Positions 61,731 to 64,000 of a DNA stretch of 64,000 nt are shown piece by piece (positions within the stretch are counted from its first letter, which is position 1; every line of letters begins with the position of its first letter). The stretch lies in assembly GCA_947525975.1 (NCBI GenBank), contig CANNVE010000004.1, forward strand, positions 1 to 64,000, in the 5' to 3' direction. This stretch comes from an uncultured Muribaculaceae bacterium (GTDB lineage: Bacteria; Bacteroidota; Bacteroidia; Bacteroidales; Muribaculaceae). The notes beneath the pieces are model-generated. The model worked only from the letters and a program-made list of their open reading frames with translations. It searched no databases and was not told the DNA's origin. Made by a program: the position numbers and the translations under genes.

Positions 61731-61784
61731 CAATCCCCGATTGGTACAGTATTTATTTAGAGATTCATGGTTTAATCAAGGTTC

Positions 61785-62483
61785 ATGATTAGGAAAGCAA
61801 TAGAGAAGGTGATCAGTGAAGACATGTCGGGCATTTGGTCCATCCTTTCGCAAGAGGAGAAAAGGATCATCGCCGACAATTTCACAATCCACAACTTTAA
61901 GAAAAACGAATTGATCTACACCGAAAACGAAGATCCGGAATACCTGTGGTGCCTGCTCAAAGGCAAGGTAAAGATCTTCAAGGACGGCATAGGCGGACGC
62001 CAGCAGATACTGCGGCTCATACGCCCCGTGCAATATTTCGGTTACAGGGCTTACTTCGCCCGGGAGCGCTACGTGTCAAGCACCCAGGCCTTTGAGCCAT
62101 CCGTGCTCGGCGCCATTCCCATGGACGTGGTAGAAAGCCTCATCTCAAAAAACATACGCATAGCGTGGTTTTTCATCCACGAGCTTTCTCGCAATCTCGG
62201 AAACTCCGACTCGCGCATTGTCAACCTCACCCAGAAGCACATACGGGGCCGCTTGGCAGAGGCTCTGATCGTGCTGCGCGACAGCTACGGATACGAAGAC
62301 GACAACATGACCCTGAAGATATACATGTCGAGGGAGGACCTGGCCAATCTGTCGAACATGACCACCTCCAATGCAATACGCACTCTTTCGGGTTTTGTCG
62401 ACGACAAGCTCATCGTGGTCGACGGGCGCAACATACGCATCATCAACGAGCACCTGCTGCGCAAAATCAGCAAATTCGGATAA
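61785..62483 (+). CDS. Crp/Fnr-family transcription regulator
   Basis: 232 residues. N-terminal cyclic-nucleotide-binding fold (about 20-130, [27 protein letters not shown]) and a C-terminal winged helix (about 150-225) with [27 protein letters not shown] as recognition helix region. No N-terminal Cys cluster for an Fe-S centre. The ligand and regulon are unknown; the divergent GH43 gene is a candidate target. prfC starts 26 bp after its stop. Confidence 0.93.
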   Translation: MIRKAIEKVISEDMSGIWSILSQEEKRIIADNFTIHNFKKNELIYTENEDPEYLWCLLKGKVKIFKDGIGGRQQILRLIRPVQYFGYRAYFARERYVSSTQAFEPSVLGAIPMDVVESLISKNIRIAWFFIHELSRNLGNSDSRIVNLTQKHIRGRLAEALIVLRDSYGYEDDNMTLKIYMSREDLANLSNMTTSNAIRTLSGFVDDKLIVVDGRNIRIINEHLLRKISKFG

Positions 62484-62509
62484 TTTCACCCCATTACACT
62501 TTTCTTTTC

Positions 62510-64000
62510 ATGTCAATCTTAACCGACGAAATATCGCGCCGACGCACATTCGCCATCATCTCCCACCCTGATGCCGGAAAGACCACCCTCACCGAGAAAC
62601 TGCTTCTTTTCGGCGGGGCTATCCATGTGGCCGGCGCCGTAAAGAGCAATAAGATAAAAAAGACCGCCACCAGCGACTGGATGGAAATCGAAAAGCAGCG
62701 TGGCATTTCGGTGGCGACCTCAGTCATGGGATTCAACTACGGAGATTACAAAATCAATATCCTCGACACCCCGGGCCACCAGGACTTCGCCGAGGACACC
62801 TACCGCACCCTCACGGCGGTTGACTCTGTGATCATTGTAGTCGATGTGGCCAAGGGCGTGGAGCAGCAGACGCGCAAACTGATGGAGGTATGCCGCATGC
62901 GCAACACCCCGGTCATCATTTTTGTCAACAAACTCGACCGAGAGGGACGCGACCCATTCGAAATTCTTGACGAGCTCGAAGCCGAACTGAAGATCGGAGT
63001 GCGCCCCCTGTCATGGCCCATCAACATCGGAGCCAAATTTAAAGGCGTATACAATATCTTCGAGCACTCGCTTGACCTTTTCACGCCCAACAAGCAGCGC
63101 GTTTCGGAGCGCGTGGAAATCGACAATGTCGACGATCCGCGCATCGATGAGGCCGTTGGCGAGGCCGACGCCGCCAAGCTGCGCGAAGACCTGGAGCTAA
63201 TCGAAGGTGTTTACCCCGAATTCGATCCTGCCGAATATCTCGAAGGAAAGTTGGCTCCCGTATTCTTCGGCTCCGCGCTCAACACCTTCGGCGTGAAGGA
63301 ATTGCTCGACTGCTTCGTGCAGATAGCCCCTGCCCCCAAGCCCGTAAAGGCCGAGGAGAGGATAATTAATCCCGAAGAAGAGCCGTTCACCGGATTCGTA
63401 TTCAAGATCCACGCCAACATGGATCCCAACCACCGCAGTTGCATAGCGTTTGTGAAAGTATGCTCAGGCAAGTTTGAGCGAAATGCCAACTATAAGCACG
63501 TGCGCTCGGGCAAGTTCATGCGCTTCGCCTCCCCCACCGCCTTCATGGCCCAGAAGAAAAGCATCGTCGACGAAGCTTATCCCGGTGACATCGTGGGCAT
63601 CCCCGATACCGGCAATTTCAAGATCGGAGATACGCTCACTTCAGGCGAAAGCCTGCATTTCAAGGGCTTGCCAAGCTTCTCGCCCGAGATGTTCAAATAC
63701 ATCGAGAATACTGACCCCATGAAGTCGAAGCAGCTGGAGAAAGGCATACAGCAGCTCATGGACGAGGGTGTGGCTCAGCTTTTCGTCAACCAATTCAACG
63801 GGCGCAAGCTCATCGGCACTGTAGGCCAGCTGCAATTCGAGGTGATTCAATACCGCCTCTTGCACGAATACGGCGCCCAATGCCGCTGGGAGCCTATCTC
63901 GCTCTACAAGGCGTGCTGGATAGAGAGCGACGATGCTGCGGCTCTCGAGGCATTCAAGAAGCGCAAACACCAGTTCATGGCAGTCGACCGCGATGGCCGC
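62510..64000 (+). CDS. prfC: Peptide chain release factor 3 (3' truncated by window edge)
   Basis: 497 residues to the window edge, about 28 short of the usual RF3 length. GTPase motifs: [12 protein letters not shown] (G1), RGISV (G2), DTPGHQDF (G3) and NKLD (G4). RF3 recycles RF1/RF2 from the ribosome. The start ATG 62510 gives the standard N-terminus [20 protein letters not shown]. Confidence 0.95.
   Translation, partial: MSILTDEISRRRTFAIISHPDAGKTTLTEKLLLFGGAIHVAGAVKSNKIKKTATSDWMEIEKQRGISVATSVMGFNYGDYKINILDTPGHQDFAEDTYRTLTAVDSVIIVVDVAKGVEQQTRKLMEVCRMRNTPVIIFVNKLDREGRDPFEILDELEAELKIGVRPLSWPINIGAKFKGVYNIFEHSLDLFTPNKQRVSERVEIDNVDDPRIDEAVGEADAAKLREDLELIEGVYPEFDPAEYLEGKLAPVFFGSALNTFGVKELLDCFVQIAPAPKPVKAEERIINPEEEPFTGFVFKIHANMDPNHRSCIAFVKVCSGKFERNANYKHVRSGKFMRFASPTAFMAQKKSIVDEAYPGDIVGIPDTGNFKIGDTLTSGESLHFKGLPSFSPEMFKYIENTDPMKSKQLEKGIQQLMDEGVAQLFVNQFNGRKLIGTVGQLQFEVIQYRLLHEYGAQCRWEPISLYKACWIESDDAAALEAFKKRKHQFMAVDRDGR

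Overview
The window is a Bacteroidota chromosome segment, most likely from the order Bacteroidales and probably a Muribaculaceae-like gut commensal (the family is inferred, not proven). The evidence is as follows. Many genes follow -7 boxes of the form TAnnTTTG with TTTG 19-20 bp upstream, and Shine-Dalgarno sequences are generally absent. The gene set includes PCMD/DUF4493 surface lipoproteins, GH92/GH89/GH43 enzymes, an N-succinylornithine-type transcarbamylase, DUF5606 and a PorE-like OmpA protein. The host DNA is GC-rich, but two inserts are visibly AT-rich (about 2.1-7.1 kb and 52.6-54.1 kb).

Layout. 1-1.6 kb: the end of prfA, then pyrF. 1.7-7.8 kb: a low-molecular-weight phosphatase gene split from its original 5' end by an integrated element of about 4.98 kb. 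The element has 26-bp att repeats, a tyrosine integrase, a serine recombinase, a Rep_trans-type initiator or relaxase, a NUMOD3 microprotein, a surface lipoprotein, and a probable structured RNA with its own promoter and terminator. 7.9-14.7 kb: an ion channel, a UDG-superfamily protein, a NagB-like/PIG-L fusion, a PHP hydrolase, a CstA-family transporter and FloA. 14.8-19.1 kb: a minus-strand operon of aspartokinase, RluA-type synthase, fmt and rarA. 19.2-27 kb: a cluster of envelope proteins (DUF4493 lipoprotein, two paralogous barrels, PCMD lipoprotein), an alpha/beta hydrolase and a metallophosphoesterase. 27-32.6 kb: a DUF3943 protein, lon, two tRNA-Pro(GGG) genes in duplicated promoter-gene-terminator units, and an MltF-like lytic transglycosylase.

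32.8-40.9 kb is an eight-gene arginine operon (GNAT acyltransferase, argG, argC, argD, succinylornithine-type transcarbamylase, argB, argE-like deacylase, argH) that ends at a strong terminator. 41-42.2 kb holds a membrane glycosyltransferase. 42.4-51.3 kb is a six-gene minus-strand operon: GH89, NagX/HGSNAT-like acetyltransferase, GH92, GH28, a histidine acid phosphatase and an L,D-transpeptidase. It looks like a glycan-salvage unit, and GH89 beside NagX mirrors the lysosomal HGSNAT/NAGLU pair. 51.6-54.2 kb holds a lipoprotein followed by an AbiE-type toxin-antitoxin pair. The pair has a 16-bp inverted-repeat operator and is flanked by two copies of the lipoprotein gene's 3' end and terminator. 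54.3-64 kb: a GT4 glycosyltransferase, smpB, a Yip1-like protein, DUF5606, a reverse rubrerythrin, a PorE-like OmpA protein, GSCFA, GH43, a Crp/Fnr regulator, and prfC truncated by the window edge.

The most novel-looking item is the compact integrated element. It carries a candidate undescribed structured RNA (about 2333-2556), and it supplies the interrupted host phosphatase gene with a new promoter, a start codon and an N-terminus that is partly encoded by the element's own integrase arm-site-like repeats.
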